A DNA stretch of 64,000 bases from an uncultured Lachnospiraceae bacterium (GTDB lineage: Bacteria; Bacillota; Clostridia; Lachnospirales; Lachnospiraceae). This document shows positions 43,899-52,903 of this stretch, piece by piece (position 1 is the stretch's first letter; every line of letters starts with the position of its first letter). The translations under genes were made by a program, and so were the position numbers. The stretch lies in assembly GCA_949840805.1 (NCBI GenBank), contig CATKXR010000019.1:1-64000 (forward strand), read 5' to 3'. The notes beneath the pieces were generated by a model. It was given only the letters and a program-made list of their open reading frames with translations. It did not search any database and was not told the DNA's origin.

Positions 43899-44879
43899 CT
43901 AATGTACCGGTTCCGTGCTGATCCAGGATTTTACCTGATCAAGCACCATGGCATCGTAATCCGTGTCCCTCTGCTGAAAATTGTGGAACTGGTTTACGGG
44001 CTTTTTTGTGGCGCGCCTGTTTTTCCTGCCCTGCCGCTTTTCATCTAAGAGCTCGATATCCCTGACGGTTTTCACTCCGGCCTTCTTCCACTCCTCCAGG
44101 ATCTTGTCCGCATAGCGGAAGCTGGGGGTATGGGTGGCTTCCATAGTCCTGTTGCACGCCTCCAGCACCACTTCCTGGGAAAAACCGTAACTGGAAAACC
44201 ACTTTTCGATCATCTGCTTCTCCCCGTCCCCGGGTTTTCTGTCTGTCAGGCCGAAGCAGCGCATAACGGCAAAGGAGGATTTTGTAAAGGTGCTGGCATA
44301 ATCCCTGGCCGCCTCCACGGTCCTAAAACCCTTTTCGTGCCAGTCAAGCCCTACTGTCTCTATGTAACGAATACTGGTATGCCCGCTCTGGACACAATAT
44401 TCCACCAGATACTCCAAAAGTTCCGCCGTCATATGCAGCCCGTCATAAAGATAAGCAAACACCTGGCATTCCCGGGAAGTAAATGCCTTCTTCATATATT
44501 TCTGGGCAATATAAAGAAGCTGGGCAAAATCCTCATCTTCTGCCAGACGGTCAATCCGTTCCTGTCCGCCGTCTTCCAGGGCTGGATTTATCTGAGGCTT
44601 TCTCTGCTCCTCCTTTGGCTGCGGACTTTCCGGCTCCTGCCTGTCCTTGCCGATCCTTAGCGCCCCCAGCTTCTCCCAGTAAGCAAGGGCCCTCTTTACA
44701 TCTGCTTCTGTGTGATTGAGCGCATCCGCAATCCTTCCCACATCCACGGCTTCCTGCTGGTGCCGCAGCAGGTAGAGATACACCTTTACATATTCCCCGT
44801 TGGCCGCCGCCATATATCCATCGATAAATTCATTGGCCACCAGGGTCGCCTCTGTCCGAAAACTGCAAATCATATCCAT
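43899..44879 (-). CDS. DnaD-domain primosome protein
   Basis: 326 residues with a winged-helix N-terminal part (about 10-80) and two DnaD/DnaB_2-type helical domains (about 120-195 and 215-280, the latter ending in YxYADKILEEWKKAGV-like text). DnaD works with DnaA and the loader at origins and forks in Firmicutes. I chose ATG 44877-44879 behind GAGAGGATGGGAAG; the earlier in-frame start at 44945 would add 22 residues. The C-terminal basic tail (RQGRKNRRATK) is typical. DnaA-box-like sites lie just upstream. Confidence 0.85.
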   Translation of the reverse strand: MDMICSFRTEATLVANEFIDGYMAAANGEYVKVYLYLLRHQQEAVDVGRIADALNHTEADVKRALAYWEKLGALRIGKDRQEPESPQPKEEQRKPQINPALEDGGQERIDRLAEDEDFAQLLYIAQKYMKKAFTSRECQVFAYLYDGLHMTAELLEYLVEYCVQSGHTSIRYIETVGLDWHEKGFRTVEAARDYASTFTKSSFAVMRCFGLTDRKPGDGEKQMIEKWFSSYGFSQEVVLEACNRTMEATHTPSFRYADKILEEWKKAGVKTVRDIELLDEKRQGRKNRRATKKPVNQFHNFQQRDTDYDAMVLDQVKSWISTEPVH

Positions 44880-45147
44880 CGCTTCCCATCCTCTCCATAT
44901 GTTTTCTATTTTAACACATCCTTTTTCAAAAAGGAATAGGTGCATTTATCCACCAAACGGATTGTGGATATTGTGGATAAAGTGGATAATATGTCGACAC
45001 AACCGCCGCGAAAACCGTCAAAAACCGACGTTTTTTGCGGAAATTTCAGTATCACAGCCCTTTGTTCATTTTTAGTTATGTAAATCAAAAAATCCACATA
45101 ATCTCCTGCTGCAAAAAAGTGGAAAACTATGTGGATATTGTGGATAA
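44880..45147. promoter_or_regulatory. DnaA-box cluster between dnaD and murC
   Basis: Six to seven 9-mers match TTATCCACA (or its complement TGTGGATAA). They are 44946-44954 (TTATCCACC), 44963-44971 (TGTGGATAT), 44972-44980 (TGTGGATAA), 44981-44989 (AGTGGATAA), 45090-45098 (AAATCCACA, two mismatches), 45130-45138 (TGTGGATAT) and 45139-45147 (TGTGGATAA). The 18-bp pair TGTGGATATTGTGGATAA occurs exactly twice, 167 bp apart. A 14-bp hairpin (45006-45040) lies between the two groups, and an AT-rich stretch (45055-45100) follows it. Confidence 0.75.
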
Positions 45148-46527
45148 CTAATCTCCAAGAAGCTTTTCCCCAACCTTTACAATATCTCCGGCGCCCATAG
45201 TTATCAACAAATCGCCTGGGGAACAATTTTTTAAAAGAAATGTTTCAATTTCGTCAAAGGTTGGAAAACAACTGACCGGAATCCCCTCCTTCTCAAGCCT
45301 TATCGCGATATCCTGCGAACTTACGCCCAGGGTATCCGTTTCCCGCGCCGGATAAACCGGCGCAAGGACCACCTCATCCGCCGCTGCCAGGGCCGCTGCA
45401 AAGTCATCCAGAAAAGCCTTTGTCCTGGAATAAGTATGAGGCTGAAAAACACACCAGAGCTTTTTATGGGGAAAATGCTTTGCCGCCGCCAGTGTAGCCG
45501 CGATTTCCTGCGGATGGTGGGCATAATCATCCACAATTGTCACTCCTCCCACTTCTCCCTTTTTCTCAAACCGCCGTTCGGTTCCCGTAAATCCTTCCAG
45601 CCCGCGACGGATTCCTTCCATACCTGCTCCCAGGGCTTCTGCAGCCGCGACAGCCGCCAGGGCATTGTACACATTATGCTCTCCCGGCACCCCAAGACAG
45701 ATTCTTCCTGACGGTATTCCTTTTTTCATCACGGTGAAAGAAGGCCGTCCTTCCTCGTCATAAGCCAGATCCGCCACCCCGTAATCTCCGTCCGCTCCAT
45801 GGCTTACAGTCACCACCCGGCACTTCAGCCCATCTGTGATGTCCTCCGGCGAGGCAATATTGCCGTCCATCACTAAAAGTCCGTCCTCCGGCAGCTTTTC
45901 CGCAAATCTCCGGAATGACCTTCGGATATCCTCCAGATCCTTAAAAAAGTCCAGATGATCCGCCTCAATATTCAGGATAACCTCCATGGTAGGGTAAAAT
46001 TCCAAAAAACTGTTGGTATACTCGCAGGCCTCCGTCACAAACAGCTCCTGTCCGCCCACCCGGATATTCCCTCCTATGGAATGCAGAATCCCGCCTACGG
46101 ATACAGTCGGGTCAAGCCCCTCCGCCAGCAAAATCTCCGTAATCATCGAGGTGGTTGTAGTCTTCCCGTGGGTCCCGGCAATGGCAAGGGCATGGCCGTA
46201 ATTTTTCATCATCTGCCCCAAAAGCTGGGCTCTGCTGATAATAGGGGTCTGCCGGCGCACGGCTTCCGCATATTCGGGATTATCAGGATGGACTGCCGCT
46301 GTGTACACTGCCAGCCTGACTTCCTCCCCTATGTTCTCCGCCCGCTGCCCGTAATAGATCTTTGCCCCGCAGCTTTCCAAATGTTCCGTGAGAGCAGTCC
46401 TTCCCGTGTCTGATCCGCTGACCAAAAAACCTTCCCTCATCAAAATCTCCGCCAGCCCACTCATGCTGATCCCGCCAATGCCGATAAAATGCACCGGCAT
46501 CGGCTTTCCAAAATCAATCTGATACAT
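45148..46527 (-). CDS. murC: UDP-N-acetylmuramate--L-alanine ligase
   Basis: 459 residues. The N-terminal Rossmann domain has FIGIGGISMSGLA; the ATP loop GTHGKTT (118-124) and the C-terminal Mur ligase domain with HHPQEIAATLAAA and FQPHTYSRT are complete. It adds L-Ala to UDP-MurNAc in the cytoplasm. ATG follows GGAGCGATC. The stop codon touches the last DnaA-box-like site of the cluster, and a hairpin at 45006-45040 may end its transcript. Confidence 0.96.
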   Translation of the reverse strand: MYQIDFGKPMPVHFIGIGGISMSGLAEILMREGFLVSGSDTGRTALTEHLESCGAKIYYGQRAENIGEEVRLAVYTAAVHPDNPEYAEAVRRQTPIISRAQLLGQMMKNYGHALAIAGTHGKTTTTSMITEILLAEGLDPTVSVGGILHSIGGNIRVGGQELFVTEACEYTNSFLEFYPTMEVILNIEADHLDFFKDLEDIRRSFRRFAEKLPEDGLLVMDGNIASPEDITDGLKCRVVTVSHGADGDYGVADLAYDEEGRPSFTVMKKGIPSGRICLGVPGEHNVYNALAAVAAAEALGAGMEGIRRGLEGFTGTERRFEKKGEVGGVTIVDDYAHHPQEIAATLAAAKHFPHKKLWCVFQPHTYSRTKAFLDDFAAALAAADEVVLAPVYPARETDTLGVSSQDIAIRLEKEGIPVSCFPTFDEIETFLLKNCSPGDLLITMGAGDIVKVGEKLLGD

Positions 46528-46575
46528 GATCGCTCCGTCCTTTTCCTATGCTTTTAATATATTCATATTCTTCTC

Positions 46576-47448
46576 TCAGTCAATAGGCGCCTGATAAAAA
46601 CCTCCGTAAAAATTTTCCGTTTTTATCATATTCACAATAATGTGAGGATCTTTTTCCCGCAAAAGCGCCACGATCTCCGGCGCTTCGTAGGAAGAGACTA
46701 CTGTGTGGAGCAGATACATCTTCTTATGGCTGTAACCGCCTATCGCTTCCACATACGAGATGCCATGGCGGAAATTGGAGACATATGCCCGAATCACTTC
46801 TTCTGCCTTCGACGTGGTGATCTGCAGAGTCACCCGCTCATACCGATGGTGAAAGGCGGAAATGGTCTTGGTGGATACAAACTGGAACAAAATGGAATAC
46901 CCTGCATAAAGCCATCCGAACATATATCCGAAAATGCACAAGATCATCACATTTCCCGCAAACACATACTCCCATATGGAACGCCCTGTCTTTGTGGACA
47001 CATAGAGGGCAATAAAATCCGTACCTCCGGTAGACGCATTGCCGCGAAGGGCCAGGACAATGGCTATCCCATACAAAAATCCTCCAAACAGCACATTCAG
47101 CATTAGATCATCAAATAAAGGCTGAAAATGAAAAATCTTCAGAAATAAACTTGCCAAAAATACCTGGACCATGGAATAGAAGGTAAAACGCATGCTGATG
47201 CTCCTGCTGCAAAGTATTGCCACAGGAATGTTCAGCACCAGAATGCCCAGGGAAGTGGAAAAGCTTTTCCCGTACAAAGAAGCTATGTCGTCAATTAAGA
47301 TCGCCACTCCCGTAAATCCGCCGGACAACAACTGCGCCGGACGGATAAAAGACTGGATCACAAAAGTCTGCAAAAGGGCTGACAAAAACACTGCTATAAT
47401 AGTCATTGCCCTCCGCACCGCCACATTATGCTTGTACTTCTCTATCAT
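46576..47448 (-). CDS. YitT-family membrane protein
   Basis: 290 residues. Five to six membrane segments (about 13-200) of the DUF161 type precede a C-terminal DUF2179 domain (about 205-290) containing RYERVTLQITTSKAEEVI and VEAIGGYSHKKMYLLHTVVS (in pieces). Function unknown; the soluble domain resembles small ligand-binding domains. ATG follows GGGGGTTG. It is 13 bp after the phosphoglycerate mutase gene. Confidence 0.88.
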   Translation of the reverse strand: MIEKYKHNVAVRRAMTIIAVFLSALLQTFVIQSFIRPAQLLSGGFTGVAILIDDIASLYGKSFSTSLGILVLNIPVAILCSRSISMRFTFYSMVQVFLASLFLKIFHFQPLFDDLMLNVLFGGFLYGIAIVLALRGNASTGGTDFIALYVSTKTGRSIWEYVFAGNVMILCIFGYMFGWLYAGYSILFQFVSTKTISAFHHRYERVTLQITTSKAEEVIRAYVSNFRHGISYVEAIGGYSHKKMYLLHTVVSSYEAPEIVALLREKDPHIIVNMIKTENFYGGFYQAPID

Positions 47449-47461
47449 AACAACCCCCGTA

Positions 47462-48667
47462 TTACCCTTTTCCTAAAAGACGTTTCATCAGGCTGTAGCC
47501 GTGTTCCTCATACCGCCCTGTCCCTGCCGCGGCAGCCTCCGTATACGTGCTGATCCCGGACTCCTTTTCGCCTGTGCTCCTGTACAAAAGATAAGGAACC
47601 GGATCGGAAATGTGGGTCTTGATGGCAAGAGGCGTGGGATGATCCGGCATCACCAGAATCGAGTAGTCTTCTCCTGCCGCCTTCAACCCGGCTAATAACG
47701 GCCCTACAATCTCCTCGTCAATCCGCTCAATCGACCTGACCTTTCCCTTCACGTCCCCATGATGCCCGCATTCATCCGGGGCTTCCACGTGGATATAGAC
47801 CAGGTCCTGCCCTTCTGACAAAGTCCTTAAAGCAGCCTCGCCCTTGCCTTTAAAATTCGTGTCAATGTTGCCGGTAGCTCCTTCCACTTCAATCACCTTC
47901 ATCCCGGCGCAAAGCCCGATTCCCTTGATCAGATCTACCGCCGAAATCACGGATCCTTTGACCCCGTAAGCCTTCTCAAAACCCGATACCCCCGGACGTG
48001 TCCCCTCTCCCCATAACCAAATGGAATTGGCGGGATTCAGCCCCCTGGACCGGCGCGCCTGATTGACAGGATGCTGATCCAGCACTTCGAAGCTGCGCTG
48101 CATCAGCTCCAAAATCTTCGGTTCCTTTGGAAGATACTCCGTGATCTTCCTGTCCGATATATCGTGAGGAGGCGTAAGGTCAAGCCCTGTGGGTCCTCCG
48201 TTCCAGATCATGCAATGGCGGTAGCTGATGCCCGGGTAAAACTTAAGTTCATCTGTGGAAAACGCCTCATCAACGGCCCGGATCAGCTCCGCCGCCTCAT
48301 CCGTGGTGATCTCCCCTGAGCTGTAATCCTCCATAACCTTGTCCCTGTATTCTCCCTCCCCTGACAAAGTAACAAGATTGCATCGAAACGCCACATCCGT
48401 ATCTGACATCTCTATACCGATACTGACTGCCTCAAGGGGAGATCGTCCGGTATAACAATTTGCCGGATTATAGCCCATAGCCGCAAGGTTCGCCACATCG
48501 CTTCCCGGCTTCATCCCGTCCGGCACGGTCTTCACCATCCCCAGCTCCCCATACCTGGCCAGGCTGTCAATATTCGGCTTCTTTGCCACCTCCAGGGGAG
48601 TCTTCCCCCCCAGCTCTTCCACCGGATAATCCGCCATCCCGTCTCCCAGCATCACAATATACTTCAT
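47462..48667 (-). CDS. apgM: Cofactor-independent phosphoglycerate mutase (archaeal-type ApgM)
   Basis: 401 residues, the short alkaline-phosphatase-superfamily form. MLGDGMADYPVEELGGKTPLE at the start and VHVEAPDECGHHGD and VMPDHPTPLAIKTH carry the metal ligands. It interconverts 3- and 2-phosphoglycerate, or acts on phosphonates or homoserine phosphate as in some relatives; the neighbouring aroK gene does not settle this. The ATG overlaps the aroK stop by 4 bp (ATGA) with GAGGAGG in front. Confidence 0.88.
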   Translation of the reverse strand: MKYIVMLGDGMADYPVEELGGKTPLEVAKKPNIDSLARYGELGMVKTVPDGMKPGSDVANLAAMGYNPANCYTGRSPLEAVSIGIEMSDTDVAFRCNLVTLSGEGEYRDKVMEDYSSGEITTDEAAELIRAVDEAFSTDELKFYPGISYRHCMIWNGGPTGLDLTPPHDISDRKITEYLPKEPKILELMQRSFEVLDQHPVNQARRSRGLNPANSIWLWGEGTRPGVSGFEKAYGVKGSVISAVDLIKGIGLCAGMKVIEVEGATGNIDTNFKGKGEAALRTLSEGQDLVYIHVEAPDECGHHGDVKGKVRSIERIDEEIVGPLLAGLKAAGEDYSILVMPDHPTPLAIKTHISDPVPYLLYRSTGEKESGISTYTEAAAAGTGRYEEHGYSLMKRLLGKG

Positions 48668-49224
48668 AACATCCTCCTCATACCCGTATCGTTTTTGTGA
48701 TTTTCTTTGATGCTTTGCATGCTGCCACTTTCTATCAGCCCCCGCAGTTCATCTACCACCGCTCCCGGCCCCCGGCCATTTTCACTGACCGTAAGATCCG
48801 CATACTTTTCATACAGGGGAACCCTCTCGTCATACAGCCCCCGCAGGGTCAGCCCGGGCCGCTTCGCCACTCCCCGGTCTGTCAGATCCCCCAAACGGTT
48901 TACCAGCTCCTCATAACTGAGCTTTAAATACACCACCTGGCTGATCTCCTTCAGATGCTCCATGGCTCTTTTCCCATAAATGACACTTCCCCCCGGAGCG
49001 ATCACAGAATGCTTTACCATCAATTCCCGGTTCACCCGGTCCTCCACCTGCAAAAAACCTTCAAGCCCCTGCTCCTCTATGATCTCTTTTAAAAGTTTTC
49101 CAGTTCTTTCCTGGATTACTATATCCACATCCACAAAAGAATATCCCAGACGTTTTGCCAACAGCACGCCAATCGTGCTTTTACCTGAGGCAGGCATTCC
49201 GATAAGGGTAATATTTGACTTCAT
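48664..49224 (-). CDS. aroK: Shikimate kinase
   Basis: 186 residues with Walker A GMPASGKST (9-17), DVDIVIQERTG and GGSVIYGKRAM, the P-loop kinase layout of AroK/AroL. It phosphorylates shikimate in aromatic amino acid synthesis. ATG overlaps the preceding flavin reductase stop (ATGA). A GGSVIY in place of GGG is a small variation; a related gluconate kinase is less likely because of the DxD and RPGL features. Confidence 0.85.
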   Translation of the reverse strand: MKSNITLIGMPASGKSTIGVLLAKRLGYSFVDVDIVIQERTGKLLKEIIEEQGLEGFLQVEDRVNRELMVKHSVIAPGGSVIYGKRAMEHLKEISQVVYLKLSYEELVNRLGDLTDRGVAKRPGLTLRGLYDERVPLYEKYADLTVSENGRGPGAVVDELRGLIESGSMQSIKENHKNDTGMRRML

Positions 49225-49835
49225 TTTCGTGGTTTCCTGTCCTTTCTTACAGAATATCCAAAACTGCCCAGCTTTTCTCCCAGGGCAAAATATTCCCCGT
49301 GAGAATATGCCGCCAGCTTACAGCGGTTCAGGCAGAATCTGCCGGACTTGTCCAGATACCGGCCGTCCACCGACACACCCAGTATCTCTGCCAAAAACAA
49401 GTCATGGCTTCCCAGGGGAATCTGCTGCCTCACCTTACATTCCAGGCACACCGGGCTCTGCGCGATACCCGGCGCCAGAATATGGCGGGAGGGCAGGGGA
49501 TCCAGTTTCATCTCCTCATACTTATCGGTCTCGCGCCCTGATTTTACCCCGCAGAAATCTGCCGCGAATACCAGATCCTCATTCACCAGGTTTACCACAA
49601 ACTCCCCGCTCTCCTGGATCATCTTATAAGAATACCGTTCTTTCCTCACGGATATGGACAGCATAGGCGGGTCAGAGCAGACGGTTCCCGCCCAGGCTAC
49701 CGTAATAATATTGGGCTTCTCCGCCATACGTCCGCAGCTTACCATCACAACCGGTACAGGATACAACATATTGCCCGGTTTCCACATTTCCCTCTGCGTG
49801 GAGACTAAAGCCGCCTTATTTTGCCTTTTCTGCAT
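49221..49835 (-). CDS. Flavin reductase-like FMN-binding protein
   Basis: 204 residues. MLYPVPVVMVSCG and SVRKERYSYKMIQESGEFVVNLV (in pieces) mark the FMN-binding split-barrel of the flavin reductase family. Its partner in the cell is unknown. Two starts are possible: 49871 overlaps the upstream stop (ATGA) with no good site, while 49835 has AGGGAG 7 nt before it and is preferred here. Confidence 0.8.
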   Translation of the reverse strand: MQKRQNKAALVSTQREMWKPGNMLYPVPVVMVSCGRMAEKPNIITVAWAGTVCSDPPMLSISVRKERYSYKMIQESGEFVVNLVNEDLVFAADFCGVKSGRETDKYEEMKLDPLPSRHILAPGIAQSPVCLECKVRQQIPLGSHDLFLAEILGVSVDGRYLDKSGRFCLNRCKLAAYSHGEYFALGEKLGSFGYSVRKDRKPRK

Positions 49836-49867
49836 ATGCTTCTCCCTTATGCCTTTTTCTTTCTTCC

Positions 49868-51538
49868 TCATGCCTCGCAGGCAATCATAATGGCCGGAAT
49901 AAGCTGCTTCTTCCTGGACACTACCCCTGGCAGTTCCACTGTGCCGCCTGCAAAAGCCCCGCTATTTTCAGCATCCAGATGAAATGCATTTCGGATCAAA
50001 GCCTCCGTCCCGCCGCCCTCGCATATCAATTCCGTAGATTCCGTAAGAATATTCGTCAGCATAAAAAACAGCATGTCCACTTTATGCTCTTCCCGCACCT
50101 GTTTCAGATAAGGTACCATACGCTCCTTTAACCCTGCCAGCTCATCGGCATTAAGAGAACTGATCTGTGCAACGCCAAAAGATACCTTGCCGGCGCTGAA
50201 CCGCTTAAAGTCCTGATAAAAAATCTCCTCATCGCTTTTTCCCCGCAGATTGCTGCCCGCGGCAAACATATCCGCCGCATAACGCTCTATGTCAATCTCT
50301 GCCTGCTTGGCCAGCGCCAATGCCGCAATCTGGTCAAGCTGTGTACAGGTGGGAGACCGGAACAGCAGCGTATCCGAAATAATCGCGCTGCACAAAAGTC
50401 CGGCCGTGGCCTTGTCGATCTGAACGTTATTTTCATTATACATCTGGTAAATAATGGTCGCGGTACAGCCCACCGGCTGGTTGCGGAAAAACACCGGGGA
50501 GATCGTTTCCACGGTTCCCAGCTTATGATGGTCAATAATCTCTAAAATCTCTGCGTTTTCAATGCCATATACCGCCTGGTTCCGCTCATTATGGTCTACC
50601 AGCACAATCGGTTTTCCCCGCGCGCCCAGAAGGTTCCGCCTCGAAATCATGCCTTTATACTTTCCTTCTTTGTCGAGAATCGGAAAATCCCTGTGCCGCT
50701 TGCTGGCCATCACGTCTTTAATTTCATCAATATAATCCGTATCCTCAAAGGTAATCAGATTCTCTGTCCGCATAAAATAGCTGATGGGCATACTCTGGTT
50801 GATCAGGCGGGCCGCCGTATAAGTATCATAAGGCGTAGTCATCACGGTACATCCCCGCTCCAGGGCCAGCTTGCGGATGGTCATCGACACTGCCGCCCCC
50901 TCACAGACAATAATGCAGTCTGCCTCCATTTCTATGGCGCAGAGCTGGGACTCATAACGGTTTCCCAAAATGACCAGATCGTGAGGAGAGATATAATACT
51001 CCATCATATCCGGATTAGCCGCTGCCACTAAAACCTTTCCTTCATGGAAATACTCCGTCTCATCTCCTACCACCAGGGCGCCCTCCAGGGTCTCGATAAT
51101 ATTGCTGTACTGGGTTTTTGCCTTGGACAAAATGCTGCTGTCATAAACATTCATATAGGAATTGGTGATATCGCCTACCGTGATCAGACCTTCCAGAGCC
51201 CCCCATGCGTTGACGGCAGGAAGCGTCACCACATTGGCATCCTGCATCAGGTTCCATGCTTTTTTCAGGGAAATGCTCTTGTCCACCCCCTTCGTTTCCC
51301 GGATATCAATATCCTTCACCTGGGTCTTCACATTCTCCACGAGGCGAGGCGCTTCCACCCCGAAATAATTCAGCACAAACTGGGTTTCCTCACTGATATG
51401 CCCTGCCCGTCCCGGCTCATACTCTCTGCCGGTAATCTCTCTTTTCAGCTTCGCATAACAGATGGCGGAGCAAATAGAATCCGTATCCGGATTTTTATGG
51501 CCGATCACAATGGTCTTTCTTAATCTTTCCTCTGGCAT
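49868..51538 (-). CDS. ppaC: Manganese-dependent inorganic pyrophosphatase with CBS/DRTGG insert
   Basis: 556 residues, a type II pyrophosphatase with an inserted regulatory module. The N-terminal DHH part (IGHKNPDTDSICSA, residues 12-25) and DHHKLGT (near 335) hold the metals. Between them lie CBS (near 70-130 and 245-300) and DRTGG domains that bind adenine nucleotides in relatives. The DHHA2 domain follows. It hydrolyses PPi in the cytoplasm and is likely under AMP/ATP control. ATG follows GGAGG. It leads an operon with the flavin reductase, aroK and apgM. Confidence 0.92.
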   Translation of the reverse strand: MPEERLRKTIVIGHKNPDTDSICSAICYAKLKREITGREYEPGRAGHISEETQFVLNYFGVEAPRLVENVKTQVKDIDIRETKGVDKSISLKKAWNLMQDANVVTLPAVNAWGALEGLITVGDITNSYMNVYDSSILSKAKTQYSNIIETLEGALVVGDETEYFHEGKVLVAAANPDMMEYYISPHDLVILGNRYESQLCAIEMEADCIIVCEGAAVSMTIRKLALERGCTVMTTPYDTYTAARLINQSMPISYFMRTENLITFEDTDYIDEIKDVMASKRHRDFPILDKEGKYKGMISRRNLLGARGKPIVLVDHNERNQAVYGIENAEILEIIDHHKLGTVETISPVFFRNQPVGCTATIIYQMYNENNVQIDKATAGLLCSAIISDTLLFRSPTCTQLDQIAALALAKQAEIDIERYAADMFAAGSNLRGKSDEEIFYQDFKRFSAGKVSFGVAQISSLNADELAGLKERMVPYLKQVREEHKVDMLFFMLTNILTESTELICEGGGTEALIRNAFHLDAENSGAFAGGTVELPGVVSRKKQLIPAIMIACEA

Positions 51539-51602
51539 AATCTCCTCCCTGCCAAAACCAACATGAAAATCAACACGAACCGTTACAATCTATTTACATT
51601 GT

Positions 51603-51635
51603 GTTCATATCTTGTTCACATCTTGTTTTTATACT
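51603..51635. repeat. Three 11-bp-spaced units upstream of ppaC
   Basis: GTTCATATCTT (51603-51613) and GTTCACATCTT (51614-51624) differ at one position and are followed by a third GTTTTTATACT-like unit. They lie 65 bp before ppaC. An 11-bp period suits response-regulator binding, but AT-rich chance similarity is possible. Confidence 0.4.
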
Positions 51636-51703
51636 AAATGTATAGAAACTTAGATATCAAACATAGTTCATTAGTCAATTTGCACATAGATTTTTCATAA
51701 TTG

Positions 51704-51730
51704 CCCCGGTTGGACGAAAGTCCTCCGGGG
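51704..51730 (-). terminator. Hairpin after the glucokinase gene
   Basis: CCCCGG (51704-51709) pairs with CCGGGG (51725-51730), and GGAC (51712-51715) with GTCC (51720-51723). It stands 30 bp beyond the glk stop on the minus strand; the downstream T-run is poor. Confidence 0.5.
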
Positions 51731-51760
51731 TCTCCTCATGTATCCTGCCGAATCCCTGAC

Positions 51761-52705
51761 CTATCCTAACACAAGCCGCGCCGCTCCATAGATCCCCGCA
51801 TCATTTCCCAGCTTCGCCAGGCCGATCCTGCCCTTGTTTTTTGAAATCGGAGAATAATGCTCATAATATTTCTCAATCCGGTCCAGCAAAAACTGCCCTG
51901 CCTTAGACACTCCTCCGCCGATTACGAACATCTCCGGGTCAATGGTCATAGCTATCTGCGCCATCATAAGCCCCAGATAGCGCCCTACAATCTCCACTAC
52001 TTCCAGGGCCATCTCGTCTCCGGCTTTGGCTTCATCCAGCACGTCCTTGGCCGTAATCCCGTCCCCGTACCTGCGCATGGAAGACGGAACGTCTGATGAG
52101 GCCATTTTTCTTTTCGCTTCTCTGGCAATGCCCGTGGCGCTTGCAACCTGCTCCACACAGCCAACCCCACCGCAATTACAATGCTCCCACTCTTCGTCCC
52201 GGACATGGATATGGCCGATCTCACCGCCCAGGCCATGCTTTCCGGCTATGATCTTCTCGCCGATAATAACGCCGCCGCCTACGCCTGTTCCAAGCGTAAC
52301 CATTACGATATCCGTATAGCCTTTGCCGCCGCCCTGCCACATCTCTCCTAATGCCGCCACATTGGCATCATTGCCGCTCACCACAGGGATGCCGTCTAAC
52401 AATGCGCTCAGTTCCTTCTGTGGGTTTAAATCCCTCCATCCCAGATTGACGCAGACCTCTACATAGCCGTCCGGCAGAACAGGACCCGGCACTCCCATAC
52501 CCGCGCCTGCTATATCATTCTTGTCAATTCCCTTATCCGCCAGCATCGCTTTAATAGAAGCCGCCACATCCGGCAGGATATATTTCCCTCCTTCTTCTTT
52601 TCTTGTTGGCACCTCCCATTTATCCAGCAGCTCTCCTGCCGCCGTAAAAAGTCCCAGCTTTACACTGGTACCTCCGATGTCAACGCCGATACATTTTTTC
52701 TCCAT
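51761..52705 (-). CDS. glk: ROK-family glucokinase
   Basis: 314 residues. The phosphate-binding GVDIGGTSVKLGLF (6-19) and the ROK zinc motif CNCGGVGCVEQ (about 165-175) are present, with GTGVGGGVIIG. It phosphorylates glucose from ATP in the cytoplasm. The start is ATG 52703-52705 behind AGAGGGC; an upstream in-frame start at 52849 would add 48 residues overlapping the promoter. It has its own promoter at 52797-52825, after the tkt terminator. Confidence 0.93.
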   Translation of the reverse strand: MEKKCIGVDIGGTSVKLGLFTAAGELLDKWEVPTRKEEGGKYILPDVAASIKAMLADKGIDKNDIAGAGMGVPGPVLPDGYVEVCVNLGWRDLNPQKELSALLDGIPVVSGNDANVAALGEMWQGGGKGYTDIVMVTLGTGVGGGVIIGEKIIAGKHGLGGEIGHIHVRDEEWEHCNCGGVGCVEQVASATGIAREAKRKMASSDVPSSMRRYGDGITAKDVLDEAKAGDEMALEVVEIVGRYLGLMMAQIAMTIDPEMFVIGGGVSKAGQFLLDRIEKYYEHYSPISKNKGRIGLAKLGNDAGIYGAARLVLG

Positions 52706-52796
52706 ATTTTCGCCCTCTTTCTGAAATTGCGGCAGTTTTGTCGTCTTCCCTGCCACCTTGAATTTTCTGTCTCCACACAGGATGCCGAATACTTGT

Positions 52797-52825
52797 AGTA
52801 TAAAAGAAAGTATATTTGATTGCAA
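52797..52825 (-). promoter_or_regulatory. Promoter of glk
   Basis: Minus strand TTGCAA (52820-52825), 17-bp spacer, TATACT (52797-52802). It lies directly after the tkt terminator. Confidence 0.6.
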
Positions 52826-52849
52826 GCAAAAGCTGGAAAAAAACAACAA

Positions 52850-52890
52850 AAAGCGTCCGGGCTTTTCCCTCTTCAGGCTAAAGTCCAGAC
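52850..52890 (-). terminator. Terminator of tkt
   Basis: On the minus strand AAAGCGTCTGG pairs with CCGGACGCTTT (one wobble), followed by TTGTTGTTTTTTT. A classical rho-independent terminator 15-50 bp beyond the tkt stop. Confidence 0.8.
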
Positions 52891-52903
52891 GCTTTGTTTT
52901 ATT

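Noticed and set aside
51761-52849. Glucokinase start at 52849
   Set aside because: It would add 48 hydrophobic residues across the promoter at 52797-52825 and lacks a ribosome binding site; the start at 52705 has AGAGGG and gives the family N-terminus.
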